A stretch of 64,000 nt of DNA from Hydrogenovibrio thermophilus (GTDB taxonomy: Bacteria > Pseudomonadota > Gammaproteobacteria > Thiomicrospirales > Thiomicrospiraceae), in contig NZ_CP035033.1 of the NCBI RefSeq assembly GCF_004028275.1, positions 372,001 through 436,000 of the forward strand. The letters run 5' to 3'. The position numbers were made by a program, and so were the translations under genes. Position 1 is the first letter of the stretch; each line of letters opens with the position of its first letter. Positions 25,251-35,966 of the stretch are shown here, one piece after another. The notes beneath the pieces were generated by a model. It had not been told where the DNA came from. It saw nothing but the letters and a program-made list of their open reading frames with translations, and did not search any database.

Positions 25251-25276
25251 AAAACCGACCAGGCCTGGCCGGTTTT
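25251..25276. terminator. bidirectional terminator built on CCAGGCCTGG (copy 7)
   Basis: AAAACCG and CGGTTTT flank CCAGGCCTGG (25259-25268) with one mismatched base on each side. It lies between the convergent CDF and DUF3365 genes and can serve both. Confidence 0.75.
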
Positions 25277-25286
25277 GCAATGCCGG

Positions 25287-25844
25287 TTACAGCGCTTTGG
25301 TGAAGCTGAAAGCACCGCGGATTTGGCCTTTTGAGTAGCCGACCGCTTGATCGTCCGGATAGTATTCGCTGATGGCTTTTTTGACGGCCGGTTGTACGTC
25401 CGTGCCGTGGCAGTTCAAACAGACCGCCGCCGTCGGGATGGCTTTCATGTAACGGTATTGTTTTTCACCGTTCATGATGATGACTTGTGAAAATTCCATT
25501 TCTTTAATCGGCTTGCCTTCCGCTAGTTGGGTGTCAAAACGTTCCAGAACGGTTTTTTCCCAAGCGTCCGGCTTGGCGTTCACGGCACGTGGCTTCAAGC
25601 TGACACGGTTGATTTTCCAGCCGCTTTTCTGAGTTAGGTCATGTGCGATTTGTGGCGCTTTGGTGTGGCAGACGTCAATCGAGTTCACCGGGCCGCCTTC
25701 TTTCATGCTTTTCATCAGGGCCGGTTTCAACTGGCTCATGTAATCTTTGACCAGGCCGCGCGCTTCGGCTTCGCTAGGCTGGTTGGCTTGAGCGGTCAAA
25801 GCCACTCCCGTGAGCAATGCAATGCTGAGTACTGACTTTTTCAT
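25287..25844 (-). CDS. DUF3365 (Tll0287-like) periplasmic haem protein
   Basis: 185 residues with a signal peptide (cleaved near AQA-NQ). One c-type haem motif, CLNCHG, lies near residue 143, within VIIMNGEKQYRYMKAIPTAAVCLNCHG. The fold resembles PAS-like Tll0287 and DUF3365 sensor domains, but no transmitter domain is attached. It could be a soluble redox or haem sensor, or an electron carrier. It is divergent from the RND efflux operon, sharing a 254-base promoter region. Confidence 0.8.
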   Translation of the reverse strand: MKKSVLSIALLTGVALTAQANQPSEAEARGLVKDYMSQLKPALMKSMKEGGPVNSIDVCHTKAPQIAHDLTQKSGWKINRVSLKPRAVNAKPDAWEKTVLERFDTQLAEGKPIKEMEFSQVIIMNGEKQYRYMKAIPTAAVCLNCHGTDVQPAVKKAISEYYPDDQAVGYSKGQIRGAFSFTKAL

Positions 25845-25992
25845 ACCTATCTCTCCTATAAAAAATAAGGTTATTGAAAATAATAATCTCTTAATAAATT
25901 CTATTTATATATAGAGTGGGTGCAAGCCCTGGCGTCGCGATTTTTTGAATGACTAGTGATTAGTATTTTTTATTGAGACGATGTCGCATGGG

Positions 25993-26022
25993 TTACGTAT
26001 TTCAAAATGGATACATTATAAT
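25993..26022 (+). promoter_or_regulatory. candidate promoter for the RND efflux operon
   Basis: TTACGT (25993-25998) and a consensus TATAAT (26017-26022) are 18 bases apart, about 77 bases before the adaptor start. The -10 box is good and the -35 box is weak. Confidence 0.4.
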
Positions 26023-26098
26023 CTGGACTCTTGTTTGCTTAAGAAATCCGGCAAGCCCTGTGTGGTGGGCGTGAATGTCGAGGATGAAAGAGGACCCT

Positions 26099-27343
26099 AT
26101 GGCGGTATTACAAAAACTGAAAACAATGCGAAAAGGGTTGATGCCGTTATTGATTGTGCTGGGCGCAATCGCCTTATTTGCGATTTTAAAAATGACCAAG
26201 CCGGCCCAACCGCCGGTGCAGGTGCAGCAGAAAGTCTGGCCGGTGACGGCGATGACGGTGCAGGCCGAGACGCTGGCGCCGGTGATTTCGTTGTACGGTA
26301 CCGTGGAATCCAATGCGTTGGTGACGGCGGCGGCACCGGTAGCCGGTGTGGTTGCCAGCTTGCCGGTGAAAGAAGGGCAGGCGTTTCAAAAAGGTGACCC
26401 CTTGGTGGCGTTGGCGCAAGCCGATATTGAATTGCCGTATCAAATTGCCAAGGCGGATGTGGCGGATACCGAAGCCGAATTGCGCATTCAGGGGTTGTTG
26501 TATGAAGCGAATCGCAAGCGGTTGGATAAGGAAAAGCGCGTTTTGAAAATCAAACAAGATGATGTGAAGCGCAACGGGCAACTGATTAAAAAAGATTTGG
26601 TGTCCAAATCGACATTGGATGCTTCCAAAGAGGCGATGGTGCGACAGGAATACACCGTTGTGGGGGCGCAATTGGCGGTGGAAGAAAATAAAGCCAAAGT
26701 GGCACAGTTGGAAGCGCGCCTGGAAAAGGCCAAGGCCAATTTGGCGCAGGCCGAAATCAACCGTGAGCGCGGCAACGTTATTGCGCCTTACGATGGCCGG
26801 ATAGCGAAAGTCTCAGTGGCGGAAGGCGACCGAGTCGCCGCCAATGCCGCAATGGTCACTTTCTACGGTTTGGATTCACTGGAATTGCGGGCCAAGATTC
26901 CGGGCTTCCAGTTGGATAAAGTCTACGACGCCATCGAAGACGGCGTTACGTTGGCAGCGGAGCTGAAACTCAATGGTCATGCTTATAAACTGCCGTTGAA
27001 ACGTTTGGCCGGGGAAGCGACGCCAAGCGGATTGGATGCCTTTTTTGCGGTACCGGCCACGGCCAAAACCGCCAGGCCTGGTGATTTGTGGCAAGTGAAT
27101 CTGTACGGTCAGCCGGTGCCGAATGTGATGGCGGTGCCTTATTCTGCGTTGTACGGTGCGGACCGTGTCTACATCGTCGTTGACGGGCAGTTGAAAAGCG
27201 TGACCATTCAAAACGTCGGCGAAGTCATGGTGGACGGTCAGGTTTGGGCGATGGTGCGCGGCGATTTGCCGGACGGTGCTCAGGTCGCCACCACGCATTT
27301 ACCGAATGCCGTCAATGGCCTGAAAGTATCGGTGGTGGAATAG
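26099..27343 (+). CDS. RND efflux periplasmic adaptor subunit (membrane fusion protein)
   Basis: 414 residues. One N-terminal membrane anchor (about 12-32: LMPLLIVLGAIALFAILK) is followed by a lipoyl-like half (YGTVESNALVTAAAPVAGVV), a long coiled-coil hairpin (about 100-215), then the second lipoyl half (NVIAPYDGRIAKVSVAEGDRV) and beta-barrel. It links the inner-membrane pump to an outer-membrane channel. The ATG at 26099 follows AGAGGA. The stop codon is directly followed by the pump ATG. A CCAGGCCTGG copy is at 27072-27081. Confidence 0.88.
   Translation: MAVLQKLKTMRKGLMPLLIVLGAIALFAILKMTKPAQPPVQVQQKVWPVTAMTVQAETLAPVISLYGTVESNALVTAAAPVAGVVASLPVKEGQAFQKGDPLVALAQADIELPYQIAKADVADTEAELRIQGLLYEANRKRLDKEKRVLKIKQDDVKRNGQLIKKDLVSKSTLDASKEAMVRQEYTVVGAQLAVEENKAKVAQLEARLEKAKANLAQAEINRERGNVIAPYDGRIAKVSVAEGDRVAANAAMVTFYGLDSLELRAKIPGFQLDKVYDAIEDGVTLAAELKLNGHAYKLPLKRLAGEATPSGLDAFFAVPATAKTARPGDLWQVNLYGQPVPNVMAVPYSALYGADRVYIVVDGQLKSVTIQNVGEVMVDGQVWAMVRGDLPDGAQVATTHLPNAVNGLKVSVVE
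27072..27081. repeat. CCAGGCCTGG palindrome, copy 8 (in RND adaptor gene)
   Basis: Perfect 10-mer preceded by CAAAACCG. It is read Ala-Arg-Pro-Gly here, not the Pro-Gly-Leu frame seen in most coding copies. Confidence 0.9.
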
Positions 27344-30300
27344 ATGTCTCACATTGTTCGTCCGGACCAGCACCCGCAAGATTACGAGGGATATCATCCC
27401 GAAAAAACGTCGTTTAAATCTCATGGTTTCATCGGGCTTTTCGCCCGCCATAAAGTGGCCCCCAATCTGATGATGATGGTCATGATTCTGTTGGGCTTGG
27501 TGGCACTGATGAAGCTCAATGTGCAATTTTTCCCGAATTTCGAACTCGATTACGCCACGGTCAAGGTGGTTTGGCCGGGCGCGAATGCCGAGGATGTGGA
27601 AACTTCCATCACCGATCCGATCGAGCGCGTCATTCGCAATATCGACAATCTGGATGAAATGACGTCCACCTCAGCGCTGGGGATTTCGTCGATTACGTTG
27701 AAGTTCAAGGAAGGCACCAATATGATCGAGGCGGTCGATCAGGTGAAGCAGAAGATCGATGAATTGCGGAACCTGCCGCAGGACTCCGAAACCCCGATGA
27801 TCAGTCGGGTGATTCGTTACGAGATGGTGGCGCGTTTGTTGTTGATCAGCGATAACGGCGATTTGAAAGAATTGCGTCACTTGGCACGGCAGTTTGAGCG
27901 TCAGTTGCTGGATCAAGGCATTGATAAGGTCGATTACGTCGGCATGCCGGAAGAGGAAATGGCGGTGGAAGTGCCGCAACAGGCGTTGGAGAATTACGGC
28001 CTGACGTTGCAGGATGTGTCGAATCAGTTGGCGGGCATGAGTCGTGATTTTCCGGCCGGTTCGGTGGGGGACGACGACAGTGTGCGCGATTTGCGGGCCA
28101 TCAAACAGGGACGCAATGAAGTGGACTTCGAACGGTTGCCGTTGGTGGTGTCCGATACCCAGAATGTGCTGTTGGGCGACATCGCCAATATCGAGCGCCG
28201 CCCGAAAAAGAACGCGCCCATTATTATGGTGGAGGGGCATCCGGCGATTGAGATGAAACTGCAACGCGCCGAATCCGGCGATACGTTGAAGTCCTCGAAA
28301 ATCATGCAGGACTGGCTGGCGAAAACCGAGCCGACCTTGCCGAGCGGCATTCAATTGAAAGTGTATGACGAAATATGGGCGCTGGTGAACGAGCGGATCA
28401 TGCTGTTGTTGAACAACGGTGTGGGCGGTTTGATTCTGGTAATCCTGATTCTGTATTTGTTTATGAACGGTCGGGTCGCCTTCTGGGTGGCGGTCGGGAT
28501 TCCGATTTCCTTTATGGCGACGCTGATGATTATGTATCTGCTGGGCGGCAGCATCAACATGATCAGTCTGTTCGCGTTGATTATGGCCTTGGGGATTATT
28601 GTCGATGATGCCATTGTGGTCGGTGAAGACGCGCTGGCCCATTATGAAATGGGCGAGCCGGCGCTGGAAGCGGCTGAAGGCGGCGCGCATCGGATGCTGG
28701 CGCCGGTGACGGCGTCGTCCATTACCACGGTGGCGGCGTTTGTGCCTTTGATGTTGATCGGGGCGGAAATCGGGAACATTCTGTTTGCGATTCCGCTGGT
28801 CATTATCGCGGTGATTATGGCGTCTTTGTTGGAGAGTTTCGCAGTGTTGCCGGGGCATTTGCGCCATGCATTCAAAAACATCAAGCCGCCGGAAGAGGGG
28901 TCGGTTCGTTATCGGCTGGACAACGCCATCGATCATTTCCGGGAAGTGCAGTTCCGTCGTTTGACGCGTTGGGTGTTGTCGCACCGTGCCATTACCTTGG
29001 CGTCGACATTGGCGTTGATGATTTTTGCCATCGGTCTTTTGGCCGGAGGGCGAATTGCCTTTGTGTTTTTCCCGTCGCCGGAATCGACTCGTTTGCTGGC
29101 GGATGTGCGTTTTGTCGCGGGCACGCCGCCGGAAGTGACGACGCGTTACGTTGATCAGCTTTATCAAGCCTTGCTGGAAACCGAAAAAAACCTTGAGCCG
29201 GGCATTGTCAAAACGGCGGTGGTGCATCATAACGAAACCAATAATGGGGAAACCGGGGCCAACTTCGGGGGCATTAATATCGAGCTGGTGGAGTCGGACC
29301 AGCGTGAAACCCGAAATGCCGAGTTCATCCAGATGTGGCATGAAAAAGCCGGAAAAGTCCCAGGCCTGGACGTTTTGTCGATTGAAGCGCCACGTAACGG
29401 ACCGCCTGGCAGCGACATCGATATTCGTTTGTGGGGCGCGGAGCCGGGCGTGTTGAAACAGGCGTCTCTGGATTTACAACAGGTGTTGTCGCAAATTCCC
29501 GGTGTATCGGGGGTGAAGGACGATTTGCCGTACGGGCGGGATCAGCTGGTGTATGAATTGACGCCGCAAGGTCAAGCGTTGGGCTTTACCTATGCCTCGC
29601 TTGGGCAGCAACTGGCGGATGCGTTTTCCGGGCGGTTGGCACAAATTTTCACCGATGGCGAAGATGAAGTGGAGGTGCGGGTGCAGTATCCGCGCGACGA
29701 ACAGGCCAAACTGGCCACGCTCGGCAGCATGCAGGTGATGACGCCGGACGGGCAAAGTGTGCCGCTGAGTTCGGTGGCGAAATGGAAAAACCAGCAAGGC
29801 TTTGATGCCGTGCGTCATGTGGACGGCCGTTTGACCATTACCGTCAAGGCGGAAGTGGATAAGAGCGTCAATAACGCCAATCGTATTTTGGCCCAGCTTC
29901 AGGAAACGACCTTGAAGGCGTTGGTGGCGCAATACGGATTGAGTTATTCACTGGAAGGTCAGAGCGCCAATCAGGCGGAAACCATCGGCGATATGAAAAT
30001 CGGGCTGCTGATTGGCTTGGCGACCATTTACATTGTGCTGGCCTGGGTGTTTGCGTCCTATGGCTGGCCGTTGGTGGTGATGATGGCGATTCCGTTCGGC
30101 TTGATCGGTGCGATTATGGGGCATTGGGTGCTGGGTATCGATATGACAATTCTGTCGTTGTTCGGTTTCTTCGGTTTGTCCGGCATCGTGGTCAACGATT
30201 CCATTATCTTGGTGAGTTTCTACAAACGGCTTCGTGAAGAAGGGATGGCGATTAACCAGGCGTTGGAAGAAGCGGTGGTGCAACGGGTGCGCGCGGTATT

Positions 30301-30514
30301 CTTAACCTCTTTGACCACCATTGCCGGTTTGACGCCGTTGCTGTTTGAAACCTCCTTGCAGGCGCAGTTCCTGATTCCGATGGCGGCGTCCATTGCCTTC
30401 GGGTTGATGTTCTCGACCTTATTGATTCTGTTGGTGATTCCGGCGACCTTGTCGCTGTATGAAAATTTCCATGATCGGTTACAGGCCAGAAAGCAGGCCG
30501 CTGAAGCGGCCTAA
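27344..30514 (+). CDS. RND efflux pump permease (AcrB/AcrD/AcrF family)
   Basis: 1056 residues, normal for the family, with 12 membrane helices in two halves and two large periplasmic loops. Family motifs include FPNFELDYATVKVVWPGA, DPIERVIRNIDNL, the helix-4 stretch GIIVDDAIVVGED and the second-half FFGLSGIVVNDSIILV. The acidic pair in helix 4 drives proton coupling. The substrate cannot be predicted. It starts at the base after the adaptor stop. No outer-membrane factor follows, so TolC must come from elsewhere. A CCAGGCCTGG copy is at 29360-29369. Confidence 0.92.
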   Translation: MSHIVRPDQHPQDYEGYHPEKTSFKSHGFIGLFARHKVAPNLMMMVMILLGLVALMKLNVQFFPNFELDYATVKVVWPGANAEDVETSITDPIERVIRNIDNLDEMTSTSALGISSITLKFKEGTNMIEAVDQVKQKIDELRNLPQDSETPMISRVIRYEMVARLLLISDNGDLKELRHLARQFERQLLDQGIDKVDYVGMPEEEMAVEVPQQALENYGLTLQDVSNQLAGMSRDFPAGSVGDDDSVRDLRAIKQGRNEVDFERLPLVVSDTQNVLLGDIANIERRPKKNAPIIMVEGHPAIEMKLQRAESGDTLKSSKIMQDWLAKTEPTLPSGIQLKVYDEIWALVNERIMLLLNNGVGGLILVILILYLFMNGRVAFWVAVGIPISFMATLMIMYLLGGSINMISLFALIMALGIIVDDAIVVGEDALAHYEMGEPALEAAEGGAHRMLAPVTASSITTVAAFVPLMLIGAEIGNILFAIPLVIIAVIMASLLESFAVLPGHLRHAFKNIKPPEEGSVRYRLDNAIDHFREVQFRRLTRWVLSHRAITLASTLALMIFAIGLLAGGRIAFVFFPSPESTRLLADVRFVAGTPPEVTTRYVDQLYQALLETEKNLEPGIVKTAVVHHNETNNGETGANFGGINIELVESDQRETRNAEFIQMWHEKAGKVPGLDVLSIEAPRNGPPGSDIDIRLWGAEPGVLKQASLDLQQVLSQIPGVSGVKDDLPYGRDQLVYELTPQGQALGFTYASLGQQLADAFSGRLAQIFTDGEDEVEVRVQYPRDEQAKLATLGSMQVMTPDGQSVPLSSVAKWKNQQGFDAVRHVDGRLTITVKAEVDKSVNNANRILAQLQETTLKALVAQYGLSYSLEGQSANQAETIGDMKIGLLIGLATIYIVLAWVFASYGWPLVVMMAIPFGLIGAIMGHWVLGIDMTILSLFGFFGLSGIVVNDSIILVSFYKRLREEGMAINQALEEAVVQRVRAVFLTSLTTIAGLTPLLFETSLQAQFLIPMAASIAFGLMFSTLLILLVIPATLSLYENFHDRLQARKQAAEAA
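29360..29369. repeat. CCAGGCCTGG palindrome, copy 9 (in RND pump gene)
   Basis: Perfect 10-mer preceded by GAAAAGTC and followed by ACGTTTTG. It is read Pro-Gly-Leu. Confidence 0.9.
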
Positions 30515-30537
30515 ATAACCTCCTTCTAAGGTCAGGG

Positions 30538-30978
30538 TTACTCGCCTTGGAACCCCGGGTTCCAAGGGTGGTCGCAACGGATCAGGCCGTCTTCGATCGG
30601 CGGGGTTTCAATCGGTCCGCCGAAGGCTTTCCAGGCATTGAACCCGCCGGCGAGATTAATCACATTTGTATAGCCCATCTGTTTCATGGTGTAAGCGGCC
30701 AGTGCGCCGCGTCCACCGGCCTGGCAGAAAATGATCCAAGGCTGGTTCAGATCCGACAGTTCCGATTCGTGCCCTTCAAAGCACATGTCGCATTTGGGTT
30801 CCAGAATGCCTCTGGGGATATGAAGTGACATGGGGATGGTGCCGTCGAGGTATTCCGCCGCTTCGCGGACATCGAGGGTTTTGTAACCTTGCGCCTGGTA
30901 GTCTTCCACCTGGTCGCAAGTGATTTCATCAATATTGGCTTTGGCCGTTTTTACGAGGTCTTTCAGTCTAAGTGGCAT
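30538..30978 (-). CDS. single-domain rhodanese-like protein (paralogue of the gene at 17293)
   Basis: 146 residues. It has the LDVREAAEYLDGTIPMSLHI segment and the active loop CQAGGRG. It shares with the other rhodanese in this window an N-terminal amphipathic helix, the IPRGILEP block and a similar overall length. It differs by four extra Cys residues (for example KCDMCFEG and IRCDHPWNPG), which could be redox or metal sites. It is convergent with the RND pump gene and divergent from tkt. Confidence 0.85.
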   Translation of the reverse strand: MPLRLKDLVKTAKANIDEITCDQVEDYQAQGYKTLDVREAAEYLDGTIPMSLHIPRGILEPKCDMCFEGHESELSDLNQPWIIFCQAGGRGALAAYTMKQMGYTNVINLAGGFNAWKAFGGPIETPPIEDGLIRCDHPWNPGFQGE

Positions 30979-31350
30979 AGCGAACTCCTTGTCTGGAAAG
31001 GGAAAACGTCAAGCCATTCCGATTCTAGCATAGATTTTGAGGAATTTATTTCATCCTGCCGTTGCCTTTCATAAAACCTTCAAATAATGCGTGAAAATGA
31101 AAAGCATCATATACCCCGAGCGGCTTGAACCGCTGTTTTCGATTTGATTTTCATCAGGATAATCGCGAAAAAATCCAATTTTTCCCAGTGGTTATTTCAC
31201 GATAGAAAGATAAGAAAACTTGATGATTTTGTCATTTTGAGAGAAAATGTTCGTCCAATTTTGCACTTGTCACTTTCAAAATGGGTCAAAAAGGCCAAAA
31301 AATTAAAGTGGATAAGACACCGAATTTTTATAACTTGAGGGAAGTTGCCA
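30979..31350. other. AT-rich divergent region upstream of tkt
   Basis: A gap of 372 bases between the rhodanese and tkt genes. It is AT-rich and holds a short inverted repeat (TGATTTTCATCA near 31145). The tkt ribosome site TTGAGGGAAG is at its right end. This is the expected site of promoters for the carbon-metabolism block, possibly with a CbbR-type operator, but I could not single out a convincing one. Confidence 0.5.
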
Positions 31351-33339
31351 ATGTCAACTCGTAGAGAACTAGCCAATGCGATCCGTGTGTTGAGCATGGA
31401 TGCCGTCCAAAAAGCCAAGTCTGGTCACCCAGGCGCGCCGATGGGGATGGCTGATATCGCCGAAGTCCTGTGGAATGACCACATGAAATTCAACCCGACT
31501 AATGCAAACTGGGCCGATCGCGATCGTTTTGTTTTGTCGAACGGTCACGGCTCCATGCTGATTTATTCGTTGTTGCATTTGACTGGGTTCGACCTAGGAA
31601 TGGAAGACATCAAGCAGTTCCGTCAATTGCATGCGAAAACCGCAGGTCACCCGGAATACGGTTATGCCGACGGTATCGAAACCACGACCGGGCCGTTGGG
31701 GCAAGGGATCACCAACGCGGTTGGTATGGCGATTGCCGAGCGTACTTTGGCGGCGCAATTCAACAAACAAAACCACGACATCGTTAACCACTACACTTAT
31801 GTCTTCATGGGTGACGGTTGTTTGATGGAAGGCCTGTCTCATGAATCAGCGGCCATGGCCGGTACTTTGGGTCTTGGTAAATTGGTCGCTTTCTGGGATG
31901 ACAACGATATTTCCATCGATGGTCACATCTCCGACTGGATGGAACGTGACGTTGCCGGACGTTTCGAATCGTATGACTGGCACGTCATTCGCGACGTTGA
32001 CGGTCATGATGCCGACGCGATTGATAAAGCGATCCGTGAAGCCAAGTCCGTTAACGACAAGCCTTCTTTGATTTGTACACGTACGACAATCGGTTTCGGT
32101 TCTCCGAACCTGTGCGGTACCCACGATTGTCACGGCGCTCCATTGGGTGACGAAGAAATCAAATTGACGCGTGAAAACCTGGGCTGGGAATACGAGCCGT
32201 TTGTGATTCCGGAAGAAGTTTACGAAGGTTGGGATCATAAAGAGCAAGGTGCGAAAGACGAAGCCGAGTGGAACGCTAAGTTTGAAGCTTACCGCGCTGA
32301 ATACCCAGAGTTGGCGGCGGAATTCGAACGTCGTATGGCGGGTGAATTGCCGGCGAACTTTGAAATGGAAATGGATAAGTTCATTGCGAAAACACAAGAC
32401 GAAATGCCAAATATCGCCTCTCGTAAAGCGTCTCAAAACGCAATCGAAGCCATGGGGCCATTGTTGCCGGAAATGTTCGGCGGGTCGGCTGACTTGACCG
32501 GATCTAACCTGACCAACTGGTCCGGTACGGTGAAAGTGAATCATGCGAATCCAAACGGTAACTACCTGTCTTGGGGTGTGCGTGAATTCGGTATGGCACA
32601 CATGATGAACGGGATGGTTCTGCACGGCGGCTTCAAAGTCTACGGCGGTACTTTCTTCATGTTCATGGAATTCATGCGTAATGCTTTGCGTATGTCCGCC
32701 TTGATGAAAATCGGTACGATTTATGTCTTTACGCACGATTCCATCGGTTTGGGTGAAGATGGTCCGACACACCAACCGGTCGAGCAAATGGCGACCATGC
32801 GTGTGATTCCAAACTTCCAAACTTGGCGCGCGTGTGACGCGGTTGAGTCTGCGGTCGCGTGGAAGCTGGCGGTTATGCGCGGTGACGCACCGACAGCTTT
32901 GGTCTTCTCTCGTCAAAACTTGACGCCGATGGAACGTACGGCCGAGCAAGTGAAGAACATCGAGAAGGGTGGTTACATCCTGAAAGATTGTGACGGTACG
33001 CCGGACATCATCTTCATCGCGACCGGTTCTGAAGTTGGTTTGGCGGTTGAGTCCGCTGAAGCGATGGACGCGAAAGTCCGTGTGGTTTCCATGCCGTCTA
33101 CCGATGCCTTTGATGAGCAGGATCAAGCCTACCGTGATTCCGTATTGATCCCAGGCGTTAAGCGTGTTGCGATCGAAGCCGGTGTGGCCGAGTCTTGGTA
33201 CAAGTATGTTGGCTTGGACGGTGATTGCGTTTGCATGAAGTCCTTCGGTGAGTCTGCACCCGCCGGTGAATTGTTCAAGGAGTTCGGCTTCACTGTTGAG
33301 AACGTGGTGGCGACGGCGAACAAGGTACTTGGTAAATAA
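31351..33339 (+). CDS. tkt: transketolase
   Basis: About 663 residues, typical length. Thiamine-diphosphate features: [18 protein letters not shown] at the N-terminus, the [15 protein letters not shown] cofactor-binding motif, and [19 protein letters not shown] in the pyrimidine domain. It moves two-carbon units among sugar phosphates in the Calvin cycle and pentose-phosphate pathway. Leading the gap-pgk-pyk-fba block suggests a carbon-fixation role. The ATG at 31351 follows TTGAGGGAAG; the upstream TTG is less likely. Codon use is strongly biased, as in highly expressed genes. Confidence 0.95.
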   Translation: MSTRRELANAIRVLSMDAVQKAKSGHPGAPMGMADIAEVLWNDHMKFNPTNANWADRDRFVLSNGHGSMLIYSLLHLTGFDLGMEDIKQFRQLHAKTAGHPEYGYADGIETTTGPLGQGITNAVGMAIAERTLAAQFNKQNHDIVNHYTYVFMGDGCLMEGLSHESAAMAGTLGLGKLVAFWDDNDISIDGHISDWMERDVAGRFESYDWHVIRDVDGHDADAIDKAIREAKSVNDKPSLICTRTTIGFGSPNLCGTHDCHGAPLGDEEIKLTRENLGWEYEPFVIPEEVYEGWDHKEQGAKDEAEWNAKFEAYRAEYPELAAEFERRMAGELPANFEMEMDKFIAKTQDEMPNIASRKASQNAIEAMGPLLPEMFGGSADLTGSNLTNWSGTVKVNHANPNGNYLSWGVREFGMAHMMNGMVLHGGFKVYGGTFFMFMEFMRNALRMSALMKIGTIYVFTHDSIGLGEDGPTHQPVEQMATMRVIPNFQTWRACDAVESAVAWKLAVMRGDAPTALVFSRQNLTPMERTAEQVKNIEKGGYILKDCDGTPDIIFIATGSEVGLAVESAEAMDAKVRVVSMPSTDAFDEQDQAYRDSVLIPGVKRVAIEAGVAESWYKYVGLDGDCVCMKSFGESAPAGELFKEFGFTVENVVATANKVLGK

Positions 33340-33355
33340 CCCATTTCATTTTTTA

Positions 33356-33365
33356 CCAGGCCTGG
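33356..33365. repeat. CCAGGCCTGG palindrome, copy 10 (between tkt and gap)
   Basis: Perfect 10-mer 17 bases past the tkt stop, flanked by TTTTTTA and CCGGTTTACCGG, which is itself a palindrome. No long T-run follows, so it is at most a weak terminator or mRNA 3'-end hairpin. Confidence 0.9.
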
Positions 33366-33403
33366 CCGGTTTACCGGTTGGGTCTGGCGTATTTTAGGAG
33401 TAA

Positions 33404-34411
<1,008 letters not shown>

Positions 34412-34428
34412 GCGTTTCCGGTGATCGC

Positions 34429-34467
34429 AAAGGCCGGGTTGTTTGACCCGGTCTTTGATTGATTTTT
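34429..34467 (+). terminator. terminator-like hairpin between gap and pgk
   Basis: AAAGGCCGGGT pairs with ACCCGGTCTTT over 11 bp (one G-T) with a six-base loop. It is followed by GATTGATTTTT, an interrupted T-run, so termination is probably partial. Confidence 0.6.
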
Positions 34468-34572
34468 CTTGTCGGTATTGGCTCAGTGCCGAAAAGAAAA
34501 ATGAATTTTTAACAATCGAATGCGCTTTTCCATTGTGAAAAGTGTTTTTAAACTTTAAAAAAAGGACTGAGT

Positions 34573-35754
34573 ATGTCTGTAATTAAAATGTCTGACTTGG
34601 ACTTGGCTGGAAAGCGAGTATTGATCCGTGAAGATTTGAACGTTCCGGTTAAGGATGGGAAAGTGACCTCAGATGCACGTATCCGTGCCTCTTTGCCAAC
34701 CATTAAAATGGCGGCGGAAGCCGGTGCGAAAGTCATGTTGATGTCTCACTTGGGGCGTCCGACAGAAGGTGAGTACGCGGAAGAGTTTTCGTTGGCACCG
34801 GTCGCGGCCGACTTGTCTGCAAAGCTAGGCAAAGAAGTGCGTTTGGTTAAAGACTACCTGGACGGTGGTTTTGACATTGCGGAAGGCGAAGTCGTATTGT
34901 TGGAAAACGTGCGTTTCAATGTCGGTGAAAAGAAAAACGACGAAGCGTTGTCTCAAAAATACGCGGCTTTGTGTGACGTTTACGTCATGGATGCTTTTGG
35001 TACGGCTCACCGTGCGCAAGCATCTACACACGGTGCGGGCGCTTTCGCCGGTACCGCATGTGCCGGTCCTTTGTTGGCGGCCGAATTGGACGCCCTTGGT
35101 AAGGCTTTGAATAACCCGGCTCGTCCGATGGTGGCGATCGTGGGTGGTTCCAAAGTATCCACTAAGTTGACGGTGTTGGAATCTTTGTCTGAAAAAGTCG
35201 ACCAATTGGTAGTGGGTGGCGGTATCGCCAATACCTTCATCGAAGCGGCTGGCTACAATGTTGGTAAGTCTTTGTCTGAAAGCGACTTGGTCCCGACCTG
35301 TAAAAAATTGAACGAAATCATGGAAGGGCGTGGCGCGGCCATTCCTTTAGCTTCTGACGTGGTTTGCGGGAAAGAATTCTCCGAATCGGCTGCGGCCGAA
35401 ACCAAAGCGGTTGCGGATGTCGCCGACGACGACATGATTTTCGATATCGGCCCGGATTCAGCGGCTGAATTGGCGAACATCATCAAAAACGCCGGTACGG
35501 TTGTTTGGAACGGCCCGGTTGGTGTCTTTGAATTCGATCAGTTCGGTGAAGGCACCAAAGCGATTTCCATGGCGATTGCCGAATCGTCAGCGTTCTCCAT
35601 CGCGGGTGGTGGTGATACCTTGGCGGCAATCGACAAGTATGACATCGCGGATAAAGTCTCTTATATCTCAACCGGCGGCGGTGCTTTCCTAGAGTTCTTG
35701 GAAGGCAAGAAACTACCGGCTGTTGAAATGTTGGAAAAAGCGGCGCAAAAATAA
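34573..35754 (+). CDS. pgk: phosphoglycerate kinase
   Basis: 393 residues. [20 protein letters not shown] and the HLGRPTEGE loop form the substrate site. The C-terminal nucleotide domain shows [19 protein letters not shown] and [12 protein letters not shown]. It converts 1,3-bisphosphoglycerate and 3-phosphoglycerate with ATP/ADP. AAGGA precedes the ATG by seven bases. It lies 161 bases after gap and is followed by a strong terminator. Confidence 0.95.
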   Translation: MSVIKMSDLDLAGKRVLIREDLNVPVKDGKVTSDARIRASLPTIKMAAEAGAKVMLMSHLGRPTEGEYAEEFSLAPVAADLSAKLGKEVRLVKDYLDGGFDIAEGEVVLLENVRFNVGEKKNDEALSQKYAALCDVYVMDAFGTAHRAQASTHGAGAFAGTACAGPLLAAELDALGKALNNPARPMVAIVGGSKVSTKLTVLESLSEKVDQLVVGGGIANTFIEAAGYNVGKSLSESDLVPTCKKLNEIMEGRGAAIPLASDVVCGKEFSESAAAETKAVADVADDDMIFDIGPDSAAELANIIKNAGTVVWNGPVGVFEFDQFGEGTKAISMAIAESSAFSIAGGGDTLAAIDKYDIADKVSYISTGGGAFLEFLEGKKLPAVEMLEKAAQK

Positions 35755-35763
35755 GCCGAAAAT

Positions 35764-35796
35764 CTTTTAGGCCAAGCAAAGCCGCTTGGCCTTTTT
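35764..35796 (+). terminator. intrinsic terminator after pgk
   Basis: AGGCCAAGC, six-base loop, GCTTGGCCT and TTTT, ten bases past the pgk stop. Confidence 0.85.
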
Positions 35797-35870
35797 ATGT
35801 TACTTAATATTAACCATTCATTGACGTTTCGTAATTGAAAGGTGAGAGGATGCCTCGGTAAATGAATTTC

Positions 35871-35892
35871 GATTCGGGAACGATTCCCGATC
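35871..35892 (+). promoter_or_regulatory. hairpin in the pyk leader
   Basis: GAT(T)CGGGAA, loop CGA, TTCCCGATC. The 3' arm can instead pair in an overlapping TCCC-GATCA-GGGA hairpin, so two folds are mutually exclusive. It lies 75 bases before the pyk start. Confidence 0.3.
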
Positions 35893-35966
35893 AGGGAAGT
35901 TTATTTCGCGAGTCATCTTGCTTTCTGTCGAACCGCAATGAGACCGTTTGAGGGATGAAAAAGTTT

